A DNA stretch of 64,000 bases from Gammaproteobacteria bacterium (GTDB lineage: Bacteria > Pseudomonadota > Gammaproteobacteria > Granulosicoccales > Granulosicoccaceae), in contig JAHQVR010000245.1 in the NCBI GenBank assembly GCA_019634245.1, forward strand, positions 27,734 to 91,733. Reading direction: 5' to 3'. Made by a program: the position numbers and the translations under genes. Numbering within the stretch: the stretch's first letter is position 1; every line of letters begins with the position of its first letter. This document shows, one piece after another, positions 35,141 to 43,496 of this stretch. A model generated the notes under the pieces. That model was not told where the DNA came from and did not search any database. It saw nothing but the letters and a program-made list of their open reading frames with translations.

Positions 35141-37000
35141 ATGGGATTGATCATTGCCCAGCTCTTGACTGGGTTAGCCAATGCTGCAGCATTGTTTTTA
35201 GTTGCATCTGGTTTATCCTTAATCTTTGGTGTAACACGAATCGTGAACTTTGCGCACGGTTCGTTCTATATGCTTGGGGCGTTTATCGGGTATTCGCTGA
35301 TGCAGGTGTTACCCGGAGCCATTGGTTTTTGGGGCTCTGTGCTGCTGGCCGGAATAGCGGTAGGTATTATCGGAGTTGTGGTAGAGCTACTAGTTCTTAG
35401 ACCTGTCTACAAAGCGCCAGAGTTATTTCAATTGGTGGCTACCTTCGGCGTTATATTAGTCATTCAAGACCTAGCTCTAATGATCTGGGGGGCTGAAGAT
35501 GTCCTCGGTCCGCGAGCCCCTGGTTTAAAGGGTGTCATCAGAATATTGGGTGAGCCTGTACCGAAGTTTGATTTGGCGCTTATTGCCATCACACCCTTTG
35601 TGTTGCTTGCCCTTTGGTATCTAATCACTAAAACCCGTGTAGGCATTTTGGTTCGAGCGGCTACACAGGATCGAGAAATGGTTGGGGCATTGGGTGTGAA
35701 CCAATCTTGGTTGTTTACCGGCGTATTTTTCTTGGGAGCTGCGCTTGCTGGTTTAGGCGGTGCTATTCAGCTGCCTAAAGGCGGTGCGGATCTTTTGATG
35801 GATTTCAATATCCTAGCCTCTATATTTGTGGTGGTTGTTATCGGCGGCATGGGGTCGCTACCAGGAGCCTATATCGCGGCTGTTTTGATCTCTGTTCTCA
35901 ACGTGTTTGGGGTGGCTTACATACCGCAAAGTACCTTGGTGTTGATGTTTGTGGTTATGGCAGTGGTATTGACGATTCGACCTTATGGACTGTTGGGCCG
36001 AGAAGAGGTTGCTGGAGAGCATGGTCAAGTAGGAGAACCGGAGAAGCCTATTAAACCGGCTGGCTGGCCAGTCAGGTTTATTGTGGTGGCTTTGTTGGCT
36101 GCGTTAGCCTGTTTGCCCTTTATTGCAGAACCCTTTTTTACGATTTTGGCGACTGACGTTATTGTTTTTTGCCTCTTCGCCGCCAGTCTGCATTTTATTC
36201 TGGGTTTGGGTGGATTAGTATCCTTTGGTCACGCAGCCTATTTTGGAGGTGGTGCCTACGTCGCTGCACTGTTAGTCAGCCATGCAGGTGCTCCAATGGA
36301 GCTGGCATTTTTACTTGCGCCGGTTGGGGCCGCATTGTTAGCCGTCATTATCGGTTGGTTATGTCTAAGACTGTCTGGAGTTTATTTTGCCATGCTGACG
36401 CTGGCGCTTGCTCAACTAGTTTGGTCGTTGGTATTTCAGTGGGATGAATTTACGGGCGGCGACGATGGGCTCGTCGACATTTGGCCGGCAGAATACCTAT
36501 CAGACACCACCGTCTATTTTTATTTCACCATGATCGTTGGAATTGGCGGGATTATATTGCTGCGTCATCTGGCGCATTCACCGTTTGGTTATGCGCTTAG
36601 AGCTTCACGAGATTCTGCTAGACAAGCAGAGGCGACAGGAATCAATACCAAAAGAATTCAATGGTTTGCCTTCAGTGTTGCTGGAGCGTTGGCCGGGTTA
36701 GCGGGTGCGTTGTTCGTCTTTTCCAAAGGTAGTGTATTTCCGGTGGAGTTGGAAATCGCTAAATCGTTTGACGGTCTAATCGTGGTTTTTCTCGGTGGCG
36801 TAAAAACGTTGTCAGGAGGCATAGTGGGGGCCGCGGCGTTAACGCTGCTACAAGACTACATCACGCGATTTGAATATTGGCGGTTGGCTCTTGGCCTAGT
36901 CATTATCGCGGTGGTGATTATCGCGCCTAAAGGCATCGTTGGATCAATAAGAGCCGTGTTTGAATCTGGTGAGGCTCGGCGGAACGGAGCGGGGCAATGA
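35141..37000 (+). CDS. Fused LivH-LivM ABC permease
   Basis: A 619-residue inner-membrane protein that joins LivH (about 1-285, ASGLSLIFGVTRIVNFAHGSFYMLGA) and LivM (about 310-600, LHFILGLGGLVSFGHAAYFGGGAYVA). A charged linker of about 20 residues (GEHGQVGEPEKPIKP) separates them. The first Liv operon keeps the two as separate genes, so this is a true fusion. It forms the complete transmembrane pore for the adjacent ATPases. Confidence 0.9.
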   Translation: MGLIIAQLLTGLANAAALFLVASGLSLIFGVTRIVNFAHGSFYMLGAFIGYSLMQVLPGAIGFWGSVLLAGIAVGIIGVVVELLVLRPVYKAPELFQLVATFGVILVIQDLALMIWGAEDVLGPRAPGLKGVIRILGEPVPKFDLALIAITPFVLLALWYLITKTRVGILVRAATQDREMVGALGVNQSWLFTGVFFLGAALAGLGGAIQLPKGGADLLMDFNILASIFVVVVIGGMGSLPGAYIAAVLISVLNVFGVAYIPQSTLVLMFVVMAVVLTIRPYGLLGREEVAGEHGQVGEPEKPIKPAGWPVRFIVVALLAALACLPFIAEPFFTILATDVIVFCLFAASLHFILGLGGLVSFGHAAYFGGGAYVAALLVSHAGAPMELAFLLAPVGAALLAVIIGWLCLRLSGVYFAMLTLALAQLVWSLVFQWDEFTGGDDGLVDIWPAEYLSDTTVYFYFTMIVGIGGIILLRHLAHSPFGYALRASRDSARQAEATGINTKRIQWFAFSVAGALAGLAGALFVFSKGSVFPVELEIAKSFDGLIVVFLGGVKTLSGGIVGAAALTLLQDYITRFEYWRLALGLVIIAVVIIAPKGIVGSIRAVFESGEARRNGAGQ

Positions 37001-37773
37001 CTGCCGTTCTGGAAGTGGAAGGGCTAAGCAAGTCTTTTGGTGGTTTGGTTGCCGTGTCAGACGTTTCCTTCAGTGTTGCCAAGGCAGAACTGCTCGCCTT
37101 GATCGGCCCGAACGGCGCGGGTAAAACTACCTGTTTTAATATGTTGATGGGGCAATTAAAGCCCAGCAAGGGCACCGTACATTTGAACGGTGAAAATATT
37201 ACGGGTATGACTCCCAGGAAAGTGTGGCGAAAAGGTGTTGGTCGTACCTTTCAAATTACCGGAACGTACCCATCGATGACGGTAGTTGAGAATGTGCAGA
37301 TGGCTCTGCTATCGCATCACAAGCACTTATTTGATCTAAAAAACTATGCACATCGGCAATACAAACAACAGGCCTTAGAGCTGCTTGAGCTAGTTGGAAT
37401 GCAGGATCAGGCGGAAAGAGCCTGTGCTGTATTGGCCTATGGTGATCTAAAGCGTCTGGAATTATCAATAGCATTGGCTCATGATCCCATTCTATTACTA
37501 ATGGATGAGCCCACTGCTGGCATGGCTCCTAAAGAGCGCATTGCCTTGATGCAGCTAACGGCGAACATCGTGGAGTCACGTCAGATCAGCGCTTTATTTA
37601 CTGAGCATGACATGGATGTGGTGTTTGCACATGCTCATCGGGTGATGGTGTTAAACAGAGGGGAGTTAATAGCCAACGGCTCAGTCGAACAAGTACGGAA
37701 CAATTTGCAAGTGCAAGAAGTGTATCTGGGCGGTGGTGCATTGTACGATGCGGAAAAACACTCTCATGCTTGA
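36997..37773 (+). CDS. livG: Branched-chain-type ABC transporter ATP-binding protein LivG
   Basis: A 258-residue ABC ATPase: GPNGAGKTTCFNMLMG (Walker A, about 33-48), GRTFQITGTYPSMTVVENV (LivG loop), LAYGDLKRLELSIAL signature (about 147-161; degenerate, as in many LivG), and LLLMDEPTAGMAPKER (Walker B). The ATG overlaps the permease stop by 4 bases. Confidence 0.92.
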   Translation: MTAVLEVEGLSKSFGGLVAVSDVSFSVAKAELLALIGPNGAGKTTCFNMLMGQLKPSKGTVHLNGENITGMTPRKVWRKGVGRTFQITGTYPSMTVVENVQMALLSHHKHLFDLKNYAHRQYKQQALELLELVGMQDQAERACAVLAYGDLKRLELSIALAHDPILLLMDEPTAGMAPKERIALMQLTANIVESRQISALFTEHDMDVVFAHAHRVMVLNRGELIANGSVEQVRNNLQVQEVYLGGGALYDAEKHSHA

Positions 37774-38467
37774 AGTTAATTCCATCAATAGTCACTACGG
37801 CAAAGCTCACATACTCAGCGATTTGAGTTTCCTGGTGGATGAAGGAGAGGTCGTTTCGCTTTTGGGTAGAAACGGTGCAGGTAAAACAACGACGGTTAAG
37901 AGCATTATGCAGTTGGTGAGACCAACTAGCGGCGATGTCCTGTTTGATGGTCGATCGTTGGTTCGAATGGCTCCTCATCAAGTGGCAAAGCTGGGGGTGG
38001 GTTACGTGCCCGAGGAACGCCGAATTTTTACCGATCTTACGATATTAGAAAATTTGGAAGTTGGACGACAACCCGCTAGAAACGGAAGGGCGCCTTGGAC
38101 AGTTGATAAATTGTTTGAGATATTTCCTAATTTGGCAGAGCGACAGAGTAATAGAGGTAAAGAGTTGTCCGGGGGAGAGCAACAAATGTTGTCGATAGCC
38201 CGCACCTTGATGGGGAACCCGCGAGTATTGCTGCTTGATGAACCTTCTGAAGGTATTGCGCCCGTCATTGTAGAGCAGATGGCAAACACCATCTTGACAC
38301 TGAAAAGTGAAGGGCTGCCAGTGTTGCTGTCAGAACAGAATTTACACTTTGCTCGCATAGTGTCTGATCGAGCCGTCATTATAGAAAGTGGACAGAAAAA
38401 ATATGACGGAACGTTTGAAGAACTCGAAGCAAACCCAGAAATCCGAGACGCATACTTGTCGGTTTGA
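37766..38467 (+). CDS. livF: Branched-chain-type ABC transporter ATP-binding protein LivF
   Basis: A 233-residue ABC ATPase: GRNGAGKTTTVKSIMQ (Walker A), LSGGEQQMLSIARTL signature and LLLDEPSEGIAP (Walker B). ATG 37766 overlaps the livG stop by 8 bases and gives the usual LivF length; an in-frame ORF start further upstream is less likely. Last gene of the second Liv operon. Confidence 0.9.
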   Translation: MLEVNSINSHYGKAHILSDLSFLVDEGEVVSLLGRNGAGKTTTVKSIMQLVRPTSGDVLFDGRSLVRMAPHQVAKLGVGYVPEERRIFTDLTILENLEVGRQPARNGRAPWTVDKLFEIFPNLAERQSNRGKELSGGEQQMLSIARTLMGNPRVLLLDEPSEGIAPVIVEQMANTILTLKSEGLPVLLSEQNLHFARIVSDRAVIIESGQKKYDGTFEELEANPEIRDAYLSV

Positions 38468-38724
38468 ACCCAATCCAGTGTTAAGAACGTCGGCTTAAAC
38501 GGCCTTTCTCTGTGCCAAATTGCTTGTAATTCGCCGGTTTTGTGCAATGGTCAGATTTATGTGACTCTAATTGCGTAAACTACTTGCAAGGAATATTCAG
38601 CCCTTACATACTTGTAGAACTTGTCAGGAAAACCGTTCGAAAGCGAGTCAACCATTAGCCGTGTTTTGGCCGATTGGTCGTTGTTTGTTAGGGCTACTCT
38701 TATGCGGTTAAATCAGGAATATAG

Positions 38725-38970
38725 GTGTTTAATCTACAAATTGATTTCCTAAAGCCTCTCTGGAGAAGATACTGTGTTGTTACTATCTGCATGCTGTGGG
38801 GCGCCTTTGAGTTTTCATCGGGTGCAATTTTTTGGGGTGTAATTTTTTCAGGAATTGGTCTATTTGCGATTTGGCAATTGTTTTTAGCTGATTGGCCAGA
38901 AAGCACTGATTCTGGACAAGGAAAGAATAGTTCAGATATTCGATCACAATCTGACAAAAAGAACCCCTAG
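38725..38970 (+). CDS. Small two-span membrane protein of unknown function
   Basis: An 81-residue protein with two hydrophobic helices (about 16-35 and 37-53, rich in Trp/Phe) and a polar, charged tail (about 57-81). The GTG start has AGGA eight bases upstream. It lies 12 bases before the LacI regulator on the same strand and could be co-transcribed. No family recognised; probably a real gene, given the clean spans. Confidence 0.5.
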   Translation: MFNLQIDFLKPLWRRYCVVTICMLWGAFEFSSGAIFWGVIFSGIGLFAIWQLFLADWPESTDSGQGKNSSDIRSQSDKKNP

Positions 38971-38982
38971 GCTAATCTATCA

Positions 38983-39972
38983 GTGGGCGTCACCTTAAAA
39001 GATGTAGCGAAGCGGGCGGGGGTATCACGCTCGGCTGTATCACGTGTTTACACTAACGGTGCTTCTGTGTCAGATGCGATGCGTCACAAGGTGGAAAAAG
39101 CGGCGCTTGAACTTGGTTACACTCCTAACGCGCTGGCATCGAGTTTAACCACCGGTCGTACCCATTTAATTGGCTTAGTATCAAACAATTTTCACAATCC
39201 GATTTTTCTTGAAGTGTTTGATCTATTTACCCGTGGGCTACAGGATCGCGGCTTGAGGCCTCTGTTGGTGAATCTGTCCGATGAAACCGATCCGGCACAT
39301 TCGGTTCAAATGCTGCGACAATATTCAGTTGATGGAGTCATCGTGGCGTCTTCAACTTTAACCCCCGAATTTTCTCACGCGTTTCGCGAAGCCGGTATGC
39401 CAGTGGTACATTCATTTGGACGGCACACTACAACCCCCGCGGTTCATGTTGTGGGTATTGATAATGTGGAGTGTGGGCGAATGGCAGCACGCGCATTAAT
39501 TGAGCGCGGCTATACGCGTGTTGGTTTTCTTGGAGGGCCAGAGACGGCCACTTCTACACAAGATCGGTATGCGGGTTTTGTAGCCGAAATAGAATCAACA
39601 AAGGGAATTCAATTGAGTTATTCATTTGCGGATGAATATTCGTTTGAGGCAGGTCGTAGGGAAATGCAGCGTTTGTTGACTGATAAGCCTGCCGAGGCCT
39701 ATTTCTGCGGTGATGATGTTTTATCTATCGGCGCTTTAAGTGCTATCGAAGAGATTGGCTTTTCGGTGCCGGTGGATATTGGCATCATTGGATTAAATGA
39801 TATGGAAATGTCGGGTTGGGAGAATATTGCACTGACCACTATTCGGCAGCCTATAGAGCAGATTATTGGAGCTTCCATAGAATTGATCACCGCTATGCTT
39901 GACGATCCTGATCGCCATCCGGAGGCCCGGTTATTTCCTTGCACCTTAGTGAACCGGAAAACCCTACGGTAA
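38983..39972 (+). CDS. LacI-family transcriptional regulator
   Basis: A 329-residue LacI/GalR regulator. The N-terminal helix-turn-helix reads VTLKDVAKRAGVSRSAVSRV (about 3-22) with the hinge helix NALASSLTTGRT, followed by a periplasmic-binding-like effector domain (about 60-325). GTG is the start. It precedes the sulfatase gene by 40 bases, so local control of sulfatase expression is likely. Effector unknown. Confidence 0.9.
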   Translation: MGVTLKDVAKRAGVSRSAVSRVYTNGASVSDAMRHKVEKAALELGYTPNALASSLTTGRTHLIGLVSNNFHNPIFLEVFDLFTRGLQDRGLRPLLVNLSDETDPAHSVQMLRQYSVDGVIVASSTLTPEFSHAFREAGMPVVHSFGRHTTTPAVHVVGIDNVECGRMAARALIERGYTRVGFLGGPETATSTQDRYAGFVAEIESTKGIQLSYSFADEYSFEAGRREMQRLLTDKPAEAYFCGDDVLSIGALSAIEEIGFSVPVDIGIIGLNDMEMSGWENIALTTIRQPIEQIIGASIELITAMLDDPDRHPEARLFPCTLVNRKTLR

Positions 39973-40012
39973 ATATGTATAACCCTAACAGCCTTCGAGA
40001 TGAAATGTGACC

Positions 40013-41566
40013 ATGAGTAAACGGCCGAATTTCCTATTTCTAATAACCGATCAACAACGAGCCGATTGGTTGGGTTGCTATGGGCACCCGGTAGTAAAAA
40101 CTCCGCACATAGATTCAATTGCTTCAATAGGAACTCGATTTGAGAATTTTTACGTGGCGATGCCGGTGTGCATGCCTAATCGTGCGTCGCTAATAACTGG
40201 ACGATATCCCAGTGTGCATGGATTGCGGTATAACGGCTGCCTTCTACCTATGAATGCCAACACGTTTGTTGAACGGCTTGCGGAGTCGGGTTACCACACA
40301 GCGGCAATTGGAAAAAGTCACCTTCAACCGTTTACCGGTTTACCACCTATTAGAGCTGACGATGCGTCAGTATCAGGGGAGGCCTGGCATGAGCTTCAAG
40401 GTACCTACACCCACGAGGAGCCAGATCGATACACTGCCGACGGTCGCTATGAGATTGACTTACCCTATTATGGCTATCAGCATGTTGACATGGTGACGAC
40501 CCATGGAGATCGATGTGGTGGTCATTACCACCAATGGTTTCGGGAAAATGCGCCTGACTGGGAAGCTCTACATGATGATGCCAATGAATTGAAGCACAAC
40601 TATTCGTGCCCGCAGGCATTTCGAACCCCAATTCCGGAGGAGCTTTACCCCACTGCCTATATAAGGAATAGTGCTGTGGATTATCTACATTCACGGGCAT
40701 CGGAAGATCAGCCATTCTTTGCCTTTGTTTCTTTTCCCGATCCACACCACCCGTTCAATCCGCCTGGTAAGTACTGGGATATGTATGGACCCGATGAGTT
40801 CGAACTGACACTTCCCTATGAAGCCCATAAGAACCCGACGCCGCCTATGCAATGGATGCATGAACGACGGATGACCGGTAAAGCCTTGACTCCGCAAACA
40901 GTACGCATGCTCGACGAACAACCATTGAAAGAGGCCATGGCTTTAACGGCAGGTATGGTTACCTGTGTTGATGATGCAGTAGGTGAAATTCTTGAAGCGC
41001 TAAGGAGTTCTGGTCAGTTTGACAATACAGTGATTTGCTACAACTCAGATCACGGAGACTATTTGGGTGATTTCAACATGTTATTGAAAGGTACGCTGCC
41101 TTTTAAAAGTATCACCCGCGTACCTTTCATTTGGTCCGATCCAAAGAATCGATCTGCCGGTGTTACTCAAGCGTTGGCATCCACCGTAGACATTGCCCCA
41201 ACCATCTTGCAGCGTGTGGGGGCTAAGCCTTTCAATGGTATTCAGGGCAAAAGCTTGATGGGGATTTTCAACGGAACAGAAGAGCCTCGAGATGACTTAT
41301 TAATTGAGCAGAACGATGGTAATCCTCGCCTGGGATTTGAATCGACGGCACGTGTAAGAGCTTTGGTGACTCCACGATGGAGATATACCCTTTATATGGA
41401 CCAAACATGGGGTGAGCTCTACGATCTAGAAAATGATCCCGATGAAACCAATAATCTATGGGAAAGCGTTGAGCACCGAGAAGTGCGTGCTGAGTTAGCA
41501 GAGCGCTTAGCTCACCAGCTGATTCACCAGATGGATGAGAGTCCCAAGTCAACTCGTATTGCTTGA
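40013..41566 (+). CDS. Cys-type sulfatase (choline-sulfatase-like)
   Basis: A 517-residue sulfatase. The formylglycine motif C-x-P-x-R is CMPNRASLITGRY (about 51-63), and the metal site includes LITDQQRADWLGC (about 9-21), HDH-type NSDHGDYLGDF (about 342-352) and the Lys in MLLKGTLPF. No signal peptide is seen, which fits cytosolic choline-sulfatase-like enzymes. It hydrolyses a sulfate ester to alcohol and sulfate; the substrate is not fixed by sequence. ATG 40013 is preferred over a GTG two codons upstream. It lies downstream of lacI. Confidence 0.85.
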   Translation: MSKRPNFLFLITDQQRADWLGCYGHPVVKTPHIDSIASIGTRFENFYVAMPVCMPNRASLITGRYPSVHGLRYNGCLLPMNANTFVERLAESGYHTAAIGKSHLQPFTGLPPIRADDASVSGEAWHELQGTYTHEEPDRYTADGRYEIDLPYYGYQHVDMVTTHGDRCGGHYHQWFRENAPDWEALHDDANELKHNYSCPQAFRTPIPEELYPTAYIRNSAVDYLHSRASEDQPFFAFVSFPDPHHPFNPPGKYWDMYGPDEFELTLPYEAHKNPTPPMQWMHERRMTGKALTPQTVRMLDEQPLKEAMALTAGMVTCVDDAVGEILEALRSSGQFDNTVICYNSDHGDYLGDFNMLLKGTLPFKSITRVPFIWSDPKNRSAGVTQALASTVDIAPTILQRVGAKPFNGIQGKSLMGIFNGTEEPRDDLLIEQNDGNPRLGFESTARVRALVTPRWRYTLYMDQTWGELYDLENDPDETNNLWESVEHREVRAELAERLAHQLIHQMDESPKSTRIA

Positions 41567-42018
41567 TGTAGAGCTATTGCGGGTAACTTCTGCAGTTTCC
41601 TAATAGTGGCAGCGCGACGGGCTTCTGCGGGAGATTGCTCGGGCACCGAAGAAGTGAGATGGCCTTCATGGAAACTCATCGTATTGTCGAGTCGTAGCGT
41701 TAGTGAGCCTGTACTTTGATCAGCTAGCTACAAAGCGTCGGTACCGTCGTTAAATCCAGGGCAAATGACTTTCAGAGCAAAGAAGCTTAAAACCCCAAGT
41801 TATCCGGGATAAGGCCACATCTTTCAATATCTTACGAAGATTCATCCCGAGCGTGATCAGCCTATCAATCCGGCTTATGGGTCGATAAAAAAGTCTATGG
41901 GCAGATCATTCACTTTGAGCGCACTACACAGTGTGCATAGTCAGCGATGGTGCTAAAATCTTCGGACGTTGAAGGCTGCGGACCCATCGAGGGATCCAGG
42001 TTTAATTGCCCAATCCGT
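41567..42018. other. Gene-free stretch before the apr operon
   Basis: No convincing coding frame, RNA gene or repeat was seen in these ~450 bases; all six frames are broken by stops. It probably contains the apr promoter region further right and may hold decayed sequence. Confidence 0.5.
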
Positions 42019-42032
42019 TAATTTCGAAATTA
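42019..42032. promoter_or_regulatory. 14-bp perfect palindrome upstream of aprM
   Basis: TAATTTCGAAATTA is perfectly self-complementary and lies 98 bases before the aprM ATG. It is a candidate operator for the apr operon; the regulator is unknown. Confidence 0.4.
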
Positions 42033-42113
42033 CGTACATGCGATACTCATCTTTAAGTATTTGTATCGGCTGCGAATATAGGTCGCTTCGCGCTGCGGCC
42101 TGACTCTTTATTT

Positions 42114-42120
42114 GGAGGAA
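42114..42120 (+). promoter_or_regulatory. Strong Shine-Dalgarno deciding the aprM start
   Basis: GGAGGAA ends nine bases before ATG 42130, supporting that start over an in-frame TTG at 42112. Confidence 0.75.
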
Positions 42121-42129
42121 CCCAGCTCA

Positions 42130-42984
42130 ATGCTTACCACTAATCCTTTTGCCGAAATGTCGGCTCACGTACCACCCTCGGTGATGAAGGGGTATGTTGT
42201 ATTAATGATCCTGTTTGTTGTCGGCGGTACTTTGCTTGATATGTGGCACAAACAAAGTGCCAAGTATTTTTTTGAAAATTCGAAGAAAGCTCAAAAGAAT
42301 GCAAAGGTGAAAGTCGGTGGCGGAAAAAAAGCTGGGCTCGCCGTAAAGACGGTGGCGAATGAAGTTCTTACGTCTTCTGAATTCTGCAATGTAAAAAGGC
42401 GTCAGTCACATCTGTTGACCATGTACGGATTCATCTTTTTTGTGGTAACTACCGCGATATTAATTTTCAAGTACACCGGATCCGGCGCAGAAGCACCTGC
42501 GTTGGTAACCTTACTTTGGCATCTAGGTGCGTTGAGTTTGTGTGCGGGCGGTTACTGGTTCTGGTTTTCCATACGTGTTGATGTTGCCGCGGAGGGAGTA
42601 AAGTGGAACCAGTTTAATGGTCGCGGTGATCTGTTTATTCTAGGGTTACTAGCCACTGCAACATTTGGTCTGTTGTGGTCCTTCTTTCAGTGGATGGGAG
42701 CGAGTGCATTTTCAATGCTTCTGTTTGCTCTATTCATCATTAGCTCAACCGTTTTATTTGGGACAGTCTATTGGTCCAAATTCGCTCATATGTTTTTCAA
42801 ACCAGCAGCGGCTTTCCAAAAGAAAGTGGCTATGGCTGATGGATCGAGAGAGAACCTTCCGGAAGACTTTGATCTGTCGGACCCTGAGGTTCAAGCACGA
42901 TTTCCGGATATTCCTGAATACATGGGGACTAATCCACCTAACATGGGACTCGGTATAAAAGCTGAAGCCCCTCGTCACTACTAA
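42130..42984 (+). CDS. aprM: AprM-like membrane anchor of adenylylsulfate reductase
   Basis: A 284-residue protein with about five membrane spans (about 19-40, 93-115, 125-150, 166-188 and 193-220) and a soluble tail. It sits directly before aprB and aprA, as the putative AprM membrane protein does in sulfur-oxidising bacteria. It is thought to connect AprBA to the quinone pool, replacing QmoABC. Identity rests on position and topology. Gap to aprB is 29 bases with GGAG before its ATG. Confidence 0.8.
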   Translation: MLTTNPFAEMSAHVPPSVMKGYVVLMILFVVGGTLLDMWHKQSAKYFFENSKKAQKNAKVKVGGGKKAGLAVKTVANEVLTSSEFCNVKRRQSHLLTMYGFIFFVVTTAILIFKYTGSGAEAPALVTLLWHLGALSLCAGGYWFWFSIRVDVAAEGVKWNQFNGRGDLFILGLLATATFGLLWSFFQWMGASAFSMLLFALFIISSTVLFGTVYWSKFAHMFFKPAAAFQKKVAMADGSRENLPEDFDLSDPEVQARFPDIPEYMGTNPPNMGLGIKAEAPRHY

Positions 42985-43013
42985 TTGACTTAGACAAGTT
43001 TTGGAGAATTAGA

Positions 43014-43496
43014 ATGCCAACTTTTGTATACATGACTCGTTGTGACGGGTGTGGCCATTGCGTTGATATTTGCCCTTCCGACATCATGCACATTGATACG
43101 ACAACTCGCCGTGCCTACAACATAGAGCCGAATATGTGTTGGGAGTGCTACTCCTGCGTAAAGGCCTGTCCTCACCAGGCCATTGATGTGCGTGGCTATG
43201 CCGACTTCGCACCTCTCGGTCACTCAGTTCGGGTGAAGAGAGATGAGGAGAAGGGCGTTATTGCCTGGCGCATCAAATTCCGCAATGGCGAAAAAGACAT
43301 GGATTTGCTCGCCCCAATTACCACCAAGCCTTGGGGCAGCGGCACACCTCAACTGCGTGACGTCGAGCCACCGACTCAAGAGCAGCGAGATAGCCAATTA
43401 CTCTTCAACGAGCCTAAGTACATCCGCTTCGATGAAGGTGACATTCACACACTAGAGTCTAATGGCCTCGAAATGAAGGAAGGGGTGGACTACTGA
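43014..43496 (+). CDS. aprB: Adenylylsulfate reductase beta subunit
   Basis: A 160-residue iron-sulfur subunit with two 4Fe-4S motifs: CDGCGHCVDIC (about 10-20) and CWECYSCVKACP (about 43-54). A longer C-terminal tail (about 80-160) wraps the alpha subunit in known AprB. It passes electrons between AprA FAD and the membrane partner. Its TGA overlaps the aprA ATG by one base (TGATG), which suggests stoichiometric translation. Confidence 0.93.
   Translation: MPTFVYMTRCDGCGHCVDICPSDIMHIDTTTRRAYNIEPNMCWECYSCVKACPHQAIDVRGYADFAPLGHSVRVKRDEEKGVIAWRIKFRNGEKDMDLLAPITTKPWGSGTPQLRDVEPPTQEQRDSQLLFNEPKYIRFDEGDIHTLESNGLEMKEGVDY

Noticed and set aside
41567..42018. Possible decayed transposase or integrase in the gap before apr
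   Set aside because: Short phrases in several frames looked protein-like, but none could be tied to a family and all are broken by stops.
42112..42129. TTG start for aprM
   Set aside because: It lies inside the GGAGGAA ribosome site that serves ATG 42130.
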